Positions 29,913 to 39,255 are shown, counted from the first letter of the stretch. The stretch: 64,000 nt of DNA from Verrucomicrobiales bacterium (GCA_005809105.1 SYLI01000032.1:62001-126000); one strand, 5' to 3'. Notes: generated by a model from the letters alone, not told the origin. Numbers and translations are program-made.

Positions 29913-30167
29913 CTACGGTACGGCCGTTCCGTTGCCGTTGCCGCCTCCGCCTCCACGGCGAACACTGCGGATCACAATGCGCATGTTTCCTGCGGAGAGC
30001 GAACGCAAACTCAACCGCCCTGTGCTTCTTAAAGAGTTCGTGCCGTTGCCTGTCGTGTTACCGCCGGTCTGCCCTCCGCCCCCCGCCCCTGCATGGGATA
30101 AGGTCATGCCCAAGGACATCAGTAGAGCGACAACAAAAAGGAGTATGCGGTAAGTTTTCATCATCAC
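29913..30167 (-). CDS. Small Gly-rich secreted protein
   Basis: 84 aa; MMMKTYRILLFVVALLMSLGMTLSHAGAGGGGQTGGNTTGNG, plausible signal peptide followed by a Gly/Asn-rich region. Confidence 0.5.
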   Translation of the reverse strand: MMMKTYRILLFVVALLMSLGMTLSHAGAGGGGQTGGNTTGNGTNSLRSTGRLSLRSLSAGNMRIVIRSVRRGGGGGNGNGTAVP

Positions 30168-30225
30168 CCTTTCAGATTACCTTCGGCAGTTTAGGCGCAC
30201 ACTTAACCCAAAGGTAATCCAAGGT

Positions 30226-31281
30226 TTACCTTATGGATCGGTTTGCGCGCAGAGATTGGCGCAAGTCGGCGGCCGGTACGGCCCCACTGCCATTGGAAGC
30301 GACGCGAAACATCACAACTGGGCCGCCACCGGATCCACCGCTACTAACAATGCCGCCACCACCACCCTGCCCTGCTTGGGCTCCACCACGGCCTCCGCCT
30401 TGTTGATTGTTATTGCCGGCTTGGCCTCCGCCGCCTTGTTGATTGTTGCCAGCCTGATTGTTGTTCCCGGCCTGGTTGTTATTGCCGCGGCCGCCGCCGC
30501 CAGCCTGTTGATTGTTGTTGCCGGCCTGATTGTTATTGCCGCGACCGCCGCCGCCCCCTGCCTGATTATTCGCGCCTGCGCCACCGTTGCCGCCTCCACC
30601 GTTGGTGGCATTTCCCGTTTGAAAGTTGTACTGGCCGGTGCGGCCGTTCACTACCACGTAGCCTGCGTTGTTGGAAACGACGCGCCGATGTTCGTTGGGT
30701 ATCGGAGCCGATGCAAACCAAGCGGGAACGTTCCCATCCGGGATGCCCTTGGGGTATCCATTATTAAACGCCACACCGCCGAAGGCATTGCCGTTGTTCT
30801 GGCCACCCTGCCCCTGGTTGCCTTGATTGTTATTGTTCTGGCCGCCTTGATTATTGTTCCACTGGTTATTACCTTGGTTGCCATTCCCCCACTGATTGGC
30901 GCCACCGCGGTTTCCGCCCCGGCCGCCACCCTGATTGTTATTCCCCCACTGGTTATTACCCTGATTGTTGCCCTGGTTATTGTTTCCAAACCGGTTGCCG
31001 CCGCGGTTACCGCCGCCAAATTGGTTTCCCATACCACCCATGCCGCCGCCCATACCGTTGCCCATGCCGCCCATGCCTCCCATACCGTTGCCAAATCCGC
31101 CCATGCCTCCCATGCCGCCACCCATTCCTCCCATGCTACCCATGCCACCCATACCGTTGCCAAATCCGCCCATGCCTCCCATGCCGCCACCCATGCCGCC
31201 CCATTGTGCCACGGCCGTCACGGCCGCACACAGGAACGCGATGGTGAGCGCAATAGAGATGGGGACGCGCCGGGTCGTCAT
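30226..31281 (-). CDS. Secreted Gly/Met/Asn/Gln-rich low-complexity protein
   Basis: Signal MTTRRVPISIALTIAFLCAAVTAVAQ followed by GMGGMGGFGNGMGG repeats and N/Q/G tracts; start set at internal ATG 31281. Confidence 0.7.
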   Translation of the reverse strand: MTTRRVPISIALTIAFLCAAVTAVAQWGGMGGGMGGMGGFGNGMGGMGSMGGMGGGMGGMGGFGNGMGGMGGMGNGMGGGMGGMGNQFGGGNRGGNRFGNNNQGNNQGNNQWGNNNQGGGRGGNRGGANQWGNGNQGNNQWNNNQGGQNNNNQGNQGQGGQNNGNAFGGVAFNNGYPKGIPDGNVPAWFASAPIPNEHRRVVSNNAGYVVVNGRTGQYNFQTGNATNGGGGNGGAGANNQAGGGGGRGNNNQAGNNNQQAGGGGRGNNNQAGNNNQAGNNQQGGGGQAGNNNQQGGGRGGAQAGQGGGGGIVSSGGSGGGPVVMFRVASNGSGAVPAADLRQSLRANRSIR

Positions 31282-31443
31282 CGATGCAAACCTACGCCTT
31301 TCTTTTGTTCTGTAAAGGGAACTCTTTTCGGGGTTCTTTCCCATACCACTTGCGGCTCTGCCACAAGCTCTCCCTGTTGGACGGTGGCAACCATTGGACG
31401 GTTGCAACTATTCCCTAACCCTGCCATTGCGAAATCATCCGGA

Positions 31444-31621
31444 GCAGTCTACATGCCACCCCTTGCAGGGGGGCAATAGGAAGTGTTGGCGCGAGCCGCG
31501 CCCCTGTGTAGCCGAGCGGCAGTCTACATGCCACCCCTTGCAGGGGGGCAATAGGAAGTGTTGGCGCGGATTGTCGCGGGCGATGCAGTCTACATGCCAC
31601 CCCTTGCAGGGGGGCAATAGG
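31444..31621. repeat. Three direct repeats GCAGTCTACATGCCACCCCTTGCAGGGGGGCAATAGG(AAGTGTTGGCGCG)
   Basis: Copies at 31444-31493, 31519-31568 (50 bp) and 31585-31621 (37 bp, truncated). Each contains the near-palindrome CCCCTTGCAGGGG. Confidence 0.95.
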
Positions 31622-31638
31622 GCTGCGCCCGCCAACGC

Positions 31639-31753
31639 CATTTGCGCGGAGCGCAAGTGCCCTTTTCATCATAGCTAAGCGCAATTGCGCGCTCGGGAAT
31701 GACATTTGCGCGCTCGGGAATGACATTTGCGCGGAGCGCAAGTGCCCTTTTTC
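31639..31753. repeat. Duplicated CATTTGCGCGGAGCGCAAGTGCCCTTTT with intervening GCGCGCTCGGGAATGACATT repeats
   Basis: catttgcgcggagcgcaagtgccctttt near 31639-31666 and 31723-31751; tgcgcgctcgggaatgacatt twice between them. Confidence 0.9.
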
Positions 31754-31839
31754 CTGGGTACAATGAGTTATTGCCGGGCGCAGCCCCATCCCCGGGCTTG
31801 GGTCGGCTGCGCCGGGGGTGCGGCGCACAGCAATAAGGA

Positions 31840-31881
31840 GGGGCAACCCCTTGCAGGGGGGCAACCCCTTGCAGGGGCAAT
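31840..31881. repeat. Tandem pair of GGGGCAACCCCTTGCAGGGG palindromic units
   Basis: ggggcaaccccttgcaggggggcaaccccttgcaggggcaat read directly. Confidence 0.9.
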
Positions 31882-31961
31882 CGAAATCATTGCTGACGCC
31901 GCGTGGCGGCGGGAGTATTTGTCACTCGATGCCCAGCAGCAGGCCTGCGTCTCTGGATGCC

Positions 31962-32789
31962 ATGAACCCGTTTGTTCCAAGCCTTGTCCTTGTGTTGGGG
32001 GCAGGATGGGTGCTGGGGGCTTCTGCGGCGACAGCCCGTGCAGCCGAACCGGCGGTGGGATCCAAGGTGGTGCAGTTTGACGCGGCCTCGCCCTACTCGG
32101 ACGCGTTGGAAGTGAAACTGCGCTTCTCAGCCAAGGAGGATCCAGGCGCCTTCGACATCCGCAGGGAGAAATTCACGGTGCGATCGCCCGCCGACATCAA
32201 CGCGTCGTGGGGATTGTTCATCTGGATTGATGCCGGCAATACTCCCAACCTCCCCGAGAGCTGGAGACCGGTACTGGAGCGGCAGCGGCTTGTCTTCATT
32301 GGTGCGCACCAGTCGGGTAATCCGCGCCCCATCTTCGACCGTTTCCGCATGGCCATCGAAGCCAACCAACAAATGCGCCGCCGCCATGCGATTGATCCCG
32401 CAAGGGTGTATGTGTCGGGCTTCTCCGGTGGCGGCCGTGTGGCCAGCATGCTGGGCGTGGCCTATCCGGATATTTTCAGCGGTGCGCTGCCATTCATGGG
32501 GGTGAACTTTTACAAAGATTTGCCCACGCCCGACGGCAAAACCTTCGGCCTGAGTTACCGGCCCGATGACGAGCTGCTGGATGTGGCCCGAAAGGACACG
32601 CGCCACGTTCTCGTGACCGGCGAAAAGGATTTTAACCGCGCCAACACACGCGCCGCCTTTGATGTGGGTTATCGCAAGGAAGGATTCGCCCACGTGCATT
32701 ACCTTGAAGTGCCCGGCCATGCACACAGCCTGCCCGATGCTGCATGGTTTGAAAAAGCTCTGAAGCTTCTGGATCCGCCCCGCCGTTAA
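31962..32789 (+). CDS. Secreted alpha/beta hydrolase (PHB-depolymerase/esterase-like)
   Basis: MNPFVPSLVLVLGAGWVLGASAATARAAE signal; nucleophile elbow VYVSGFSGGGRVASMLG; VPGHAHSLPDAAWFEKAL near the C-terminus. The longer ORF start translates the intergenic repeats. Confidence 0.75.
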   Translation: MNPFVPSLVLVLGAGWVLGASAATARAAEPAVGSKVVQFDAASPYSDALEVKLRFSAKEDPGAFDIRREKFTVRSPADINASWGLFIWIDAGNTPNLPESWRPVLERQRLVFIGAHQSGNPRPIFDRFRMAIEANQQMRRRHAIDPARVYVSGFSGGGRVASMLGVAYPDIFSGALPFMGVNFYKDLPTPDGKTFGLSYRPDDELLDVARKDTRHVLVTGEKDFNRANTRAAFDVGYRKEGFAHVHYLEVPGHAHSLPDAAWFEKALKLLDPPRR

Positions 32790-32820
32790 ACACCCGGCCT
32801 TGGCGTGCGCCGCCCGCCTG

Positions 32821-33648
32821 CTACGGCTTGGCGCCGGTGATGTCGGTCACCTCAGCCCGCACGGCCCCATCGGGTGCGAGCACCTTGAAGGCCCAAGTGG
32901 CATTGCCAGCGAGGGTCTTCACCTCATCGGTTCCCGTGCCCAGATCCTTGCCGTCCTTGTCGAAGAATCGAAATTCAATCTTGATGTCGGCGTATGCCAC
33001 GGCAGCCGCAAGGTTGCGCAATTCTCCAGCCGCCACTTTCAATCCGACGTCGGGCACTTCCTCAAGTTTGTAGGACACCAGCTGCAAATCCAGGAACTTG
33101 GGCAACGCGGGAGCGGGGGTGGGAGTTGGTGCCGGTGTGGTGGGAGGGACGGGCTGCGGTACCTGAACGGGCAATCCATCGGGCCCAACCGCAGGCGGCG
33201 GCTTGGCTGGAGTGGTCGTGGGCGGAGTCGTGGTGGGCGGAGTGGTCGTGGGCGGAGTGGTCGTGGGCGGAGGTTCCACAGGCGGCACCACGGGCGGTTG
33301 GGTTGGCGGGGGAGTGGGCCGGATGGGCGAAGGCTTTGATGTCCCGCCAGGCCCGGTCTGGAGCTGCGCCAGACGCCGTTCGGCGGCCGTCAAATCTCCC
33401 AATTTAAGACCAAGACGGCGCTCGGCGAGCACGATCGACCTTCCCTGGTCTATGGTTTCGGGCGAATCCTTGGGCGCCAAATCCAAGGCGAGCTTCGCCG
33501 AGTCGATCGCGTACTGCGTGGCATTAAGTTCGGCGCGGGCTTTAGACACCCCTCGCTGGGCCGATTCAAGTTCGCTCAGCCCGGCGCAACCGGCCAAGAG
33601 CAAGCCGACAATGGGGAACAGGGCATGCCACGCCTTCATGAGTCCCAC
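32821..33648 (-). CDS. Lipoprotein with Pro/Thr-rich linker and FxLYD-like C-terminal domain
   Basis: Lipobox LFPIVGLLLAGCAG; PPTTTPPTTTPPTTTPPTTTPAKPP linker; C-term VAAGELRNLAAAVAYADIKIEFRFFDKDGKDLGTGTDEVKTLAGNATWAFKV. Confidence 0.7.
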   Translation of the reverse strand: MGLMKAWHALFPIVGLLLAGCAGLSELESAQRGVSKARAELNATQYAIDSAKLALDLAPKDSPETIDQGRSIVLAERRLGLKLGDLTAAERRLAQLQTGPGGTSKPSPIRPTPPPTQPPVVPPVEPPPTTTPPTTTPPTTTPPTTTPAKPPPAVGPDGLPVQVPQPVPPTTPAPTPTPAPALPKFLDLQLVSYKLEEVPDVGLKVAAGELRNLAAAVAYADIKIEFRFFDKDGKDLGTGTDEVKTLAGNATWAFKVLAPDGAVRAEVTDITGAKP

Positions 33649-33775
33649 ATTAACGCCAACTCAGAGCCACAGCAAGCCCGCAGCAGACAATGTCACACAC
33701 TCTCTGGGATTGAACAGGCCGCACACCCACGGGCGTCCAATAGGCCGTGCCAACCTCTTCGGGAACTCTTGCCCC

Positions 33776-36700
33776 ATGAAACCCTTCCTTTGCCTGCCGA
33801 TTTCCCTCTGTCTAGGAATCCTTCTGGCGCAGCCCTCATCCGGCGCGGCGCCGGAGAAACTCTATCTGGGCAACCTCAACGTGAACGTGCCCGCCGTGCG
33901 CAGCGATGCGTCGGTGAAGCTAGACTACGACATCGTGTACGTGCGTGCGGGGCGCGCAGGCGATGAAAAGCAGAAGCGTTTTTACACCGACTTCTCCCAG
34001 CCGGTGACGATGGAGCCGGGTGCCGACCTCATGCTGCTGCATCCCGATGGCAAAGAGGAACTGCTGGCGGCCGGCGGCGAAGGAGCCATCACCGATCCGG
34101 TGGTCTCCTTTGACGGGCAGTGGGTGTACTTCGTACGACTGTACCAACTGGTGAAGGCCAGCCAGTGGTCGCCGCCTGCGGCCGGTGCCGACATCTTCAA
34201 GATTCACCTCAAGACGCGCCGGCTGGTGCGCCTCACCAACCAGCAGTTTACGCCCAACACCGGCGCCGCCGACTGGTCGCAAGGTTACCGCCGGGTCGCC
34301 GGTGCCTCCGAGAGCCGCAGCCACTTCGACTACGGGGTGTTTAACATGGGGCCCTGCCCGCTTCCCGGCGGGCGTCTGGCGTTTACCAGCAACCGCGAGG
34401 GCTTCCGGCCCTCCAAGGGCTACCCTGCCATCGCCCTTCAGCTCTTTGTGATGGACGACCGCGACACCGACACGCCCGCCGGCGAACCCTTCCCCAACAA
34501 CCTCGAGAAAATCGGGCACTTCAATGTTGCCGGTGCGCTGCATCCGGTGCCCCTGCGCGACGGGCGCATCCTTTTCAGCACGCTGGAAAGCCAGGGCATC
34601 CGCAGCGAGATTTCCTGGGGCATCTGGACGATCCACCCCGACGGCTCCAACTGGGCGCCCTTCATCAGTGCGTTCGACCCCGGCGGCGCGGCCAACGGCT
34701 TTCATTTCCAGACGCAGCTGGCCGATGGCTCGATCGTGGTGGAGGAGTATTACAATCAAAACAACAGCGGCTTTGGCGCGTACATCAAGGTGCCGCCCAA
34801 TGTCACCTTCAGCCCCGCCCACCCCGGCAGCCCGCGCAACCCCGCGCTGCGCTTCGGGCGTTTCGACAACGGCAAGGGCAAATACTACCGCATGCCCTTC
34901 ATGCCCGAGTCGGCCGTATCGCTCACCCCCTTTGCGCTCAACGGTGAAGGCCCGGCCGACCGGTCTGTCATTGGCAAAAAGGACTCGCCGACCGTCGGCA
35001 AGTTCACTCATCCCTCCGGCGCGCCCGAGGGCCACATGCTCACGGTCTATTCCCCCGGGCCGGTCAACCATCAGTACACCTTCCTGCCGCAACTGGACGG
35101 TGGCATCTATCTGTTAAAGAACGGAGCGGTGGTGGATGAACCCGCCCAGCTTCGGCTCATCAAGAACGACCCCGCCTACAACGAGAGCTGGCCCCGCGCC
35201 GTGGTGCCCTACCGCCGTATCTTCGGCGTGGACGAACCTGACAAGCTCAAGCCCGTCGCCAACGACGGCCTTGCTTCGCCGCACCTTCCGGCGGGCACGC
35301 CCTTCGGCTTAGTGGGCTCCTCAAGCCTTTACAAGCGCGAGAGCTATCCCAACGGCACCGTGCCTCCCGGCAAGGTGACGGCCACCTACGCCGGAAGCGG
35401 CAACGACCCGTGGCGCGGGCTGGACGCCTTCACCAGCCACGGCAATGGCATGCCCAACAACTGGCACAATCAAGGTGCGGACGCCGGGCTGTACGAGAAC
35501 CACCAGATTCACGCCCTGCGCGTGCTGGCGATGGAGCCCACCACCGACCGCAAGCACGGCGCGGCCAGCGGGCGCCGCTTTTTCAGCCACGCACAGGAGC
35601 GGCTGCGCATCTTGGGCGAGATCCCCGTGCGCAAGTTTGAGGGCGGCCAACAACCAGCCGACCCCGATGGCAATCCGGACACGAGTTTCCTCACCAAGAT
35701 TCCCGCCGACACGGCCTTCACCTTCCAAACACTCGATGCGCGCGGATTGGTGCTCAACATGTCGCAGACGTGGCACCAGCTTCGTCCCGGCGAGGTGCGC
35801 ACCGACTGCGGCGGGTGCCACGCGCACAGCCAGAAGCCCACCGAATTCAAGCTCACGGCGGCCTCGCGACCCGACTACGCCCTGTGGGATCTCACGCGCG
35901 GCACGCCGCTCATCACCGACGTGGCGGCGGATGAATCGCGCCGCCAATGGGACACCGAAAAGGCCACGGGTCTGCGCACGGTTCCCGGCCCGGCCAACGT
36001 GGAGTATTTCCGCGACATCCAGCCGCTGCTTAAAACCCACTGCGCGGCCTGCCACACCAAGTCGTGGGATCGCCCGGCGGGAAATCTGGTGCTGGATGAT
36101 GACGACACCTCCGTGCAGGTGGAGCAACAGGGCAAGCTGCCGGGCACCTACGTGCGCCTTGCGCTGGATGAGCGCGCCAAGTTTGGCCACAAGCCCATCG
36201 GCTACGATTCGTGGGGCTACCCCAATGCCTCGCGCTACATCCGCAAACTGCAGTCGCGGCGCAGTCTCATCACTTGGAAACTCTTTGGCGAACGCCTTGA
36301 TGGTTTCTCCAATGACGATCACCCCTCCGAAACCGTGCCGGGCTCCGGCCAGTTCACCCTGATGGGAAAGCCCGTTCCCACGGACAAGAACCGCCATCGC
36401 TACGATCTGGACTTTCTGGGCACGCCCATGCCACCGCCCGAGGCGGTCGCGGGCCGCTTTAAGGGGCCCGATGGCAAGGCCATCCGCGTACCGGCCGTGA
36501 GTGACGCGGCGCGGCGCACCATTGCGCGGTGGATCGATCTGGGTTGTCCCATTGACCTCGACTACAACCCCGCCAATCCGCAGGCCCGGGGTCGCGGCTG
36601 GATGCTCGACGACAACCGGCCCGTGGTCACTCTGGCTTATCCTCCGCTTGACCATCGCGGCGTCATTGATCGGCTGGTGGTGGGAATGCACGACTACATG

Positions 36701-36946
36701 ACGGGACTGGATCCGGAGAGCCTGCGCATCGTGGCGGACTTTGAAATCGCTGGCCGCGCCGCCGGCCAGAATCTTGCGCCCCAATTCAAGACGGGCGCAC
36801 CGGGAGTGTGGGAGTGGAAACTGCCCAAGCCCGTCATGCCTCCCGCGGGTGGCATCCTTACCCTCACCGTGAAGGATCGGCAGGGGAACACCAGCACCCT
36901 GCGGCGCCAGTTTGCCCCCAACCCCACGCAGCGCGCCGCTCGATGA
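33776..36946 (+). CDS. Large secreted c-type cytochrome/propeller protein, HzsA-like (hydrazine synthase alpha-related) architecture
   Basis: Signal MKPFLCLPISLCLGILLAQPSSG; YDIVYVRAGR..., DPVVSFDGQWVYFVRL; two CxxCH heme motifs (DCGGCHAHS, HCAACHTKS). Confidence 0.7.
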   Translation: MKPFLCLPISLCLGILLAQPSSGAAPEKLYLGNLNVNVPAVRSDASVKLDYDIVYVRAGRAGDEKQKRFYTDFSQPVTMEPGADLMLLHPDGKEELLAAGGEGAITDPVVSFDGQWVYFVRLYQLVKASQWSPPAAGADIFKIHLKTRRLVRLTNQQFTPNTGAADWSQGYRRVAGASESRSHFDYGVFNMGPCPLPGGRLAFTSNREGFRPSKGYPAIALQLFVMDDRDTDTPAGEPFPNNLEKIGHFNVAGALHPVPLRDGRILFSTLESQGIRSEISWGIWTIHPDGSNWAPFISAFDPGGAANGFHFQTQLADGSIVVEEYYNQNNSGFGAYIKVPPNVTFSPAHPGSPRNPALRFGRFDNGKGKYYRMPFMPESAVSLTPFALNGEGPADRSVIGKKDSPTVGKFTHPSGAPEGHMLTVYSPGPVNHQYTFLPQLDGGIYLLKNGAVVDEPAQLRLIKNDPAYNESWPRAVVPYRRIFGVDEPDKLKPVANDGLASPHLPAGTPFGLVGSSSLYKRESYPNGTVPPGKVTATYAGSGNDPWRGLDAFTSHGNGMPNNWHNQGADAGLYENHQIHALRVLAMEPTTDRKHGAASGRRFFSHAQERLRILGEIPVRKFEGGQQPADPDGNPDTSFLTKIPADTAFTFQTLDARGLVLNMSQTWHQLRPGEVRTDCGGCHAHSQKPTEFKLTAASRPDYALWDLTRGTPLITDVAADESRRQWDTEKATGLRTVPGPANVEYFRDIQPLLKTHCAACHTKSWDRPAGNLVLDDDDTSVQVEQQGKLPGTYVRLALDERAKFGHKPIGYDSWGYPNASRYIRKLQSRRSLITWKLFGERLDGFSNDDHPSETVPGSGQFTLMGKPVPTDKNRHRYDLDFLGTPMPPPEAVAGRFKGPDGKAIRVPAVSDAARRTIARWIDLGCPIDLDYNPANPQARGRGWMLDDNRPVVTLAYPPLDHRGVIDRLVVGMHDYMTGLDPESLRIVADFEIAGRAAGQNLAPQFKTGAPGVWEWKLPKPVMPPAGGILTLTVKDRQGNTSTLRRQFAPNPTQRAAR

Positions 36947-38019
36947 ATGCGACTGGCGCCTTTGCACTCGGCGCGTTCTGTGCCGTCATGGTCGGGGCGG
37001 CCCCGGCCGCAAAGCCCGTGGCGCAGGGCGGCATGCCGGTGCGCGTGCACGTGTTTGAGGACTACGAAACCCGGATCGAAGCGCGCTGGTGGCTGCGCGG
37101 CACTCCCGTCGCCACCAATCTGCCGCCCAGCCTGTCGGCGTCGCTGCCCAACACGCGCGCCTGCCTCGCCGCCCCCTCGAAGGATTTTGACGACAAGATG
37201 GGCAACGCCACCGCGCAGTACCGTGCCGTGGTGTTTAATCCGGTTCCCGGGCCGCCGATGGGTCCGCGCACCCGGCTCTCGTTCCGATACTGGCTTAAAG
37301 GCACCTCCACCCTGCGTGTGCAGATTTACAGCCTCACCCGCAACTACCACCGGCGGCTGACGCTAGAAAACCTGCCCCAGCTGCGCTGGCAGGAGGCCAC
37401 GGTGGACATGACACAGGCGCGGCGGCCCGACGGCAGCGGCGGCCCCCTCTCGGAGGATGAGCGCATCGACGACATCCAGTTTTATATTTCGCCCGAGGCC
37501 GAATTGATGATCGACGACATCGTGCTCTACGAGGCGGCGGCGGAAAATGAGACAGGGCCCTTCCCCCGCCACATGGGCTTCACCGGCTGGTTTGACACTG
37601 GCCAGCAGGGCGCCGAATGGCCGGGGCATTTTGACATCGTGCTGCACGAGAAGCCGCGCACGTGGGACGCCGCCCAATCGGTTGCACACCCCAAGGACGG
37701 CCTTCCTTGGATCCGTTTGAACCTGCGAGGCGAGCGCGCACTGGCGGCCGACAACGAGCTCTTCTTTCGCTACCACCTTGCCGCGGATGCCCGGTTGACG
37801 GTTCACCTCGTCAACTCCAAGACCGGCCGCGAGCACGGCGTGCGCATCGCCAATACGGCGGTGGGCGCGTGGGACGATGTGACCATCCCCTACCCGGTCC
37901 CGCGCGGACTTTTGCCCGACCGCGTGGACGAAATCCACCTGCGCCTGGACCGCAAGGGAAAGCTGCTCATCGACGACCTGCTGCTCTACGAGCCGGGCAA
38001 AGCGAGTGGCCCGCCTTGA
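36943..38019 (+). CDS. Secreted protein of unknown function with two repeated beta-sandwich-like halves
   Basis: ATG overlaps the upstream stop (ATGA). Signal-like MNATGAFALGAFCAVMVGAAPAAK; repeated LMIDDIVLYEA / LLIDDLLLYEP motif. Confidence 0.65.
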   Translation: MNATGAFALGAFCAVMVGAAPAAKPVAQGGMPVRVHVFEDYETRIEARWWLRGTPVATNLPPSLSASLPNTRACLAAPSKDFDDKMGNATAQYRAVVFNPVPGPPMGPRTRLSFRYWLKGTSTLRVQIYSLTRNYHRRLTLENLPQLRWQEATVDMTQARRPDGSGGPLSEDERIDDIQFYISPEAELMIDDIVLYEAAAENETGPFPRHMGFTGWFDTGQQGAEWPGHFDIVLHEKPRTWDAAQSVAHPKDGLPWIRLNLRGERALAADNELFFRYHLAADARLTVHLVNSKTGREHGVRIANTAVGAWDDVTIPYPVPRGLLPDRVDEIHLRLDRKGKLLIDDLLLYEPGKASGPP

Positions 38020-38052
38020 ATTGCCCCCCGCAATCAGATAGCCTCATCGCCG

Positions 38053-39255
38053 ATGCCGTCCATCGAACACACCGTGCGCGTCGCCTGGCGGCACCAGGTG
38101 CACTTCACGCAGGACGTGTTCCATGCCGACAACGCCCTGCTGCGCGACGTGCTGGCGAACGGCGAAACGCGCCCGCCCCGCAAGGTGCTGCTGGTGCTCG
38201 ACGAGTCGCTTTCAAAGGCGCGGCCCACGCTCGCGCGGCAGATCGAGGCGTATTTCAAGTCGCACGCCGACGCGCTCAAGCTCGTCTGCCCGCCGCTGGT
38301 GGTGGAAGGCGGCGAACGGGCGAAGAACGCCTACTTTCATGTTTCCGAAATCCACTCGCAGGTGGACCGCCATCACCTCGACCGGCATAGCTACCTGCTC
38401 TGCGTGGGAGGCGGCGCGCTCCTCGACATGGTGGGGCTGGCCGCCACCACCGCGCACCGCGGCATCCGCCATGTGCGCATTCCCACCACGACGCTCAGCC
38501 AGGCCGACTCGGGCGTCGGCGTCAAGAATGGCATCAATGCGTTTGGCAAAAAGAATTTCATCGGCACGTTCGCGCCCCCCTTTGCCGTCCTCAACGATTT
38601 CGGCCTGCTGGCCACACTGGATGCGCGGGACAAACGCGGCGGGTACGTCGAGGCCGTGAAGGTCGCCTGCATCCGCGACGGCGGGTTTTTTGCCGACATC
38701 GAGCGCGACGCCGACGCCCTGCGAAACTTTGAGCCCGGCGCCATGCAGCGCCTCATCCACCGGTGCGCGGCACTGCACCTGGAACACATCGCCAACGGGG
38801 GCGACCCCTTCGAGGCGGGCAGCGCGCGCCCGCTGGATTTTGGCCACTGGGCCGCGCACAAGCTCGAGCAGCTCTCCGAATACCGCCTGCGCCACGGCGA
38901 GGCGGTGGCCATCGGCATTGCCTTGGACGTGATCTACTCGCGGGGGATGGGACATCTTGCCCCCGCTGCGGCCGACCGGGTGCTGCGCCTGTTGGAGCGG
39001 CTGGGTTTCGCGCTATGGACCTCCGAGCTGCTGCATTCCAATGACGAGGGCCAAAGCGTGCTGCTCGATGGACTGGAGGAATTTCGCGAGCACTTGGGCG
39101 GCGAGCTCACCATCACGCTGCTTGCCGACATCGGCACGGGCTTTGAAGCCCATGCGATCAACCTGCCCTGCGTGAGGCAGTCGCTCCGCGAACTGGAGGC
39201 GCGCCACAAAGCCGGCGGGGAGGGCAGCAAGATCATCATTCCCGCGCATGGCTGA
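38053..39255 (+). CDS. 3-dehydroquinate synthase-like sugar phosphate cyclase (EboD-like)
   Basis: 400 aa; SYLLCVGGGALLDMVGLAATTAHRGIRHVRIPTTTLSQADSGVGVKNGINAFGKKNFIGTFAPPFAVLND and LRHGEAVAIGIALD are AroB-superfamily motifs. Confidence 0.85.
   Translation: MPSIEHTVRVAWRHQVHFTQDVFHADNALLRDVLANGETRPPRKVLLVLDESLSKARPTLARQIEAYFKSHADALKLVCPPLVVEGGERAKNAYFHVSEIHSQVDRHHLDRHSYLLCVGGGALLDMVGLAATTAHRGIRHVRIPTTTLSQADSGVGVKNGINAFGKKNFIGTFAPPFAVLNDFGLLATLDARDKRGGYVEAVKVACIRDGGFFADIERDADALRNFEPGAMQRLIHRCAALHLEHIANGGDPFEAGSARPLDFGHWAAHKLEQLSEYRLRHGEAVAIGIALDVIYSRGMGHLAPAAADRVLRLLERLGFALWTSELLHSNDEGQSVLLDGLEEFREHLGGELTITLLADIGTGFEAHAINLPCVRQSLRELEARHKAGGEGSKIIIPAHG

Noticed and set aside
30256-31479. 407-aa plus-strand Ala/Val/Ile-rich ORF with apparent TM segments
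   Set aside because: Complement of the Gly/Asn-rich gene; hydrophobic composition is explained by reverse-complement codons (GGC/AAC to GCC/GTT) and the minus frame has a clean signal peptide.
31444-31621. Possible CRISPR array (three 37-bp repeats with about 29-38 bp spacers)
   Set aside because: Spacer lengths are uneven, the two spacers begin with the same 13 nt, there are only three copies, the same palindrome occurs in other non-array contexts nearby, and no cas gene was recognised.
31394-31678. 94-aa ORF with STCHPLQGGNRKCWR repeats
   Set aside because: Translates the intergenic DNA repeat; no evidence it is a protein.
35321-36967. 548-aa minus-strand ORF
   Set aside because: Antisense to the HzsA-like gene, which has heme motifs and a signal peptide.
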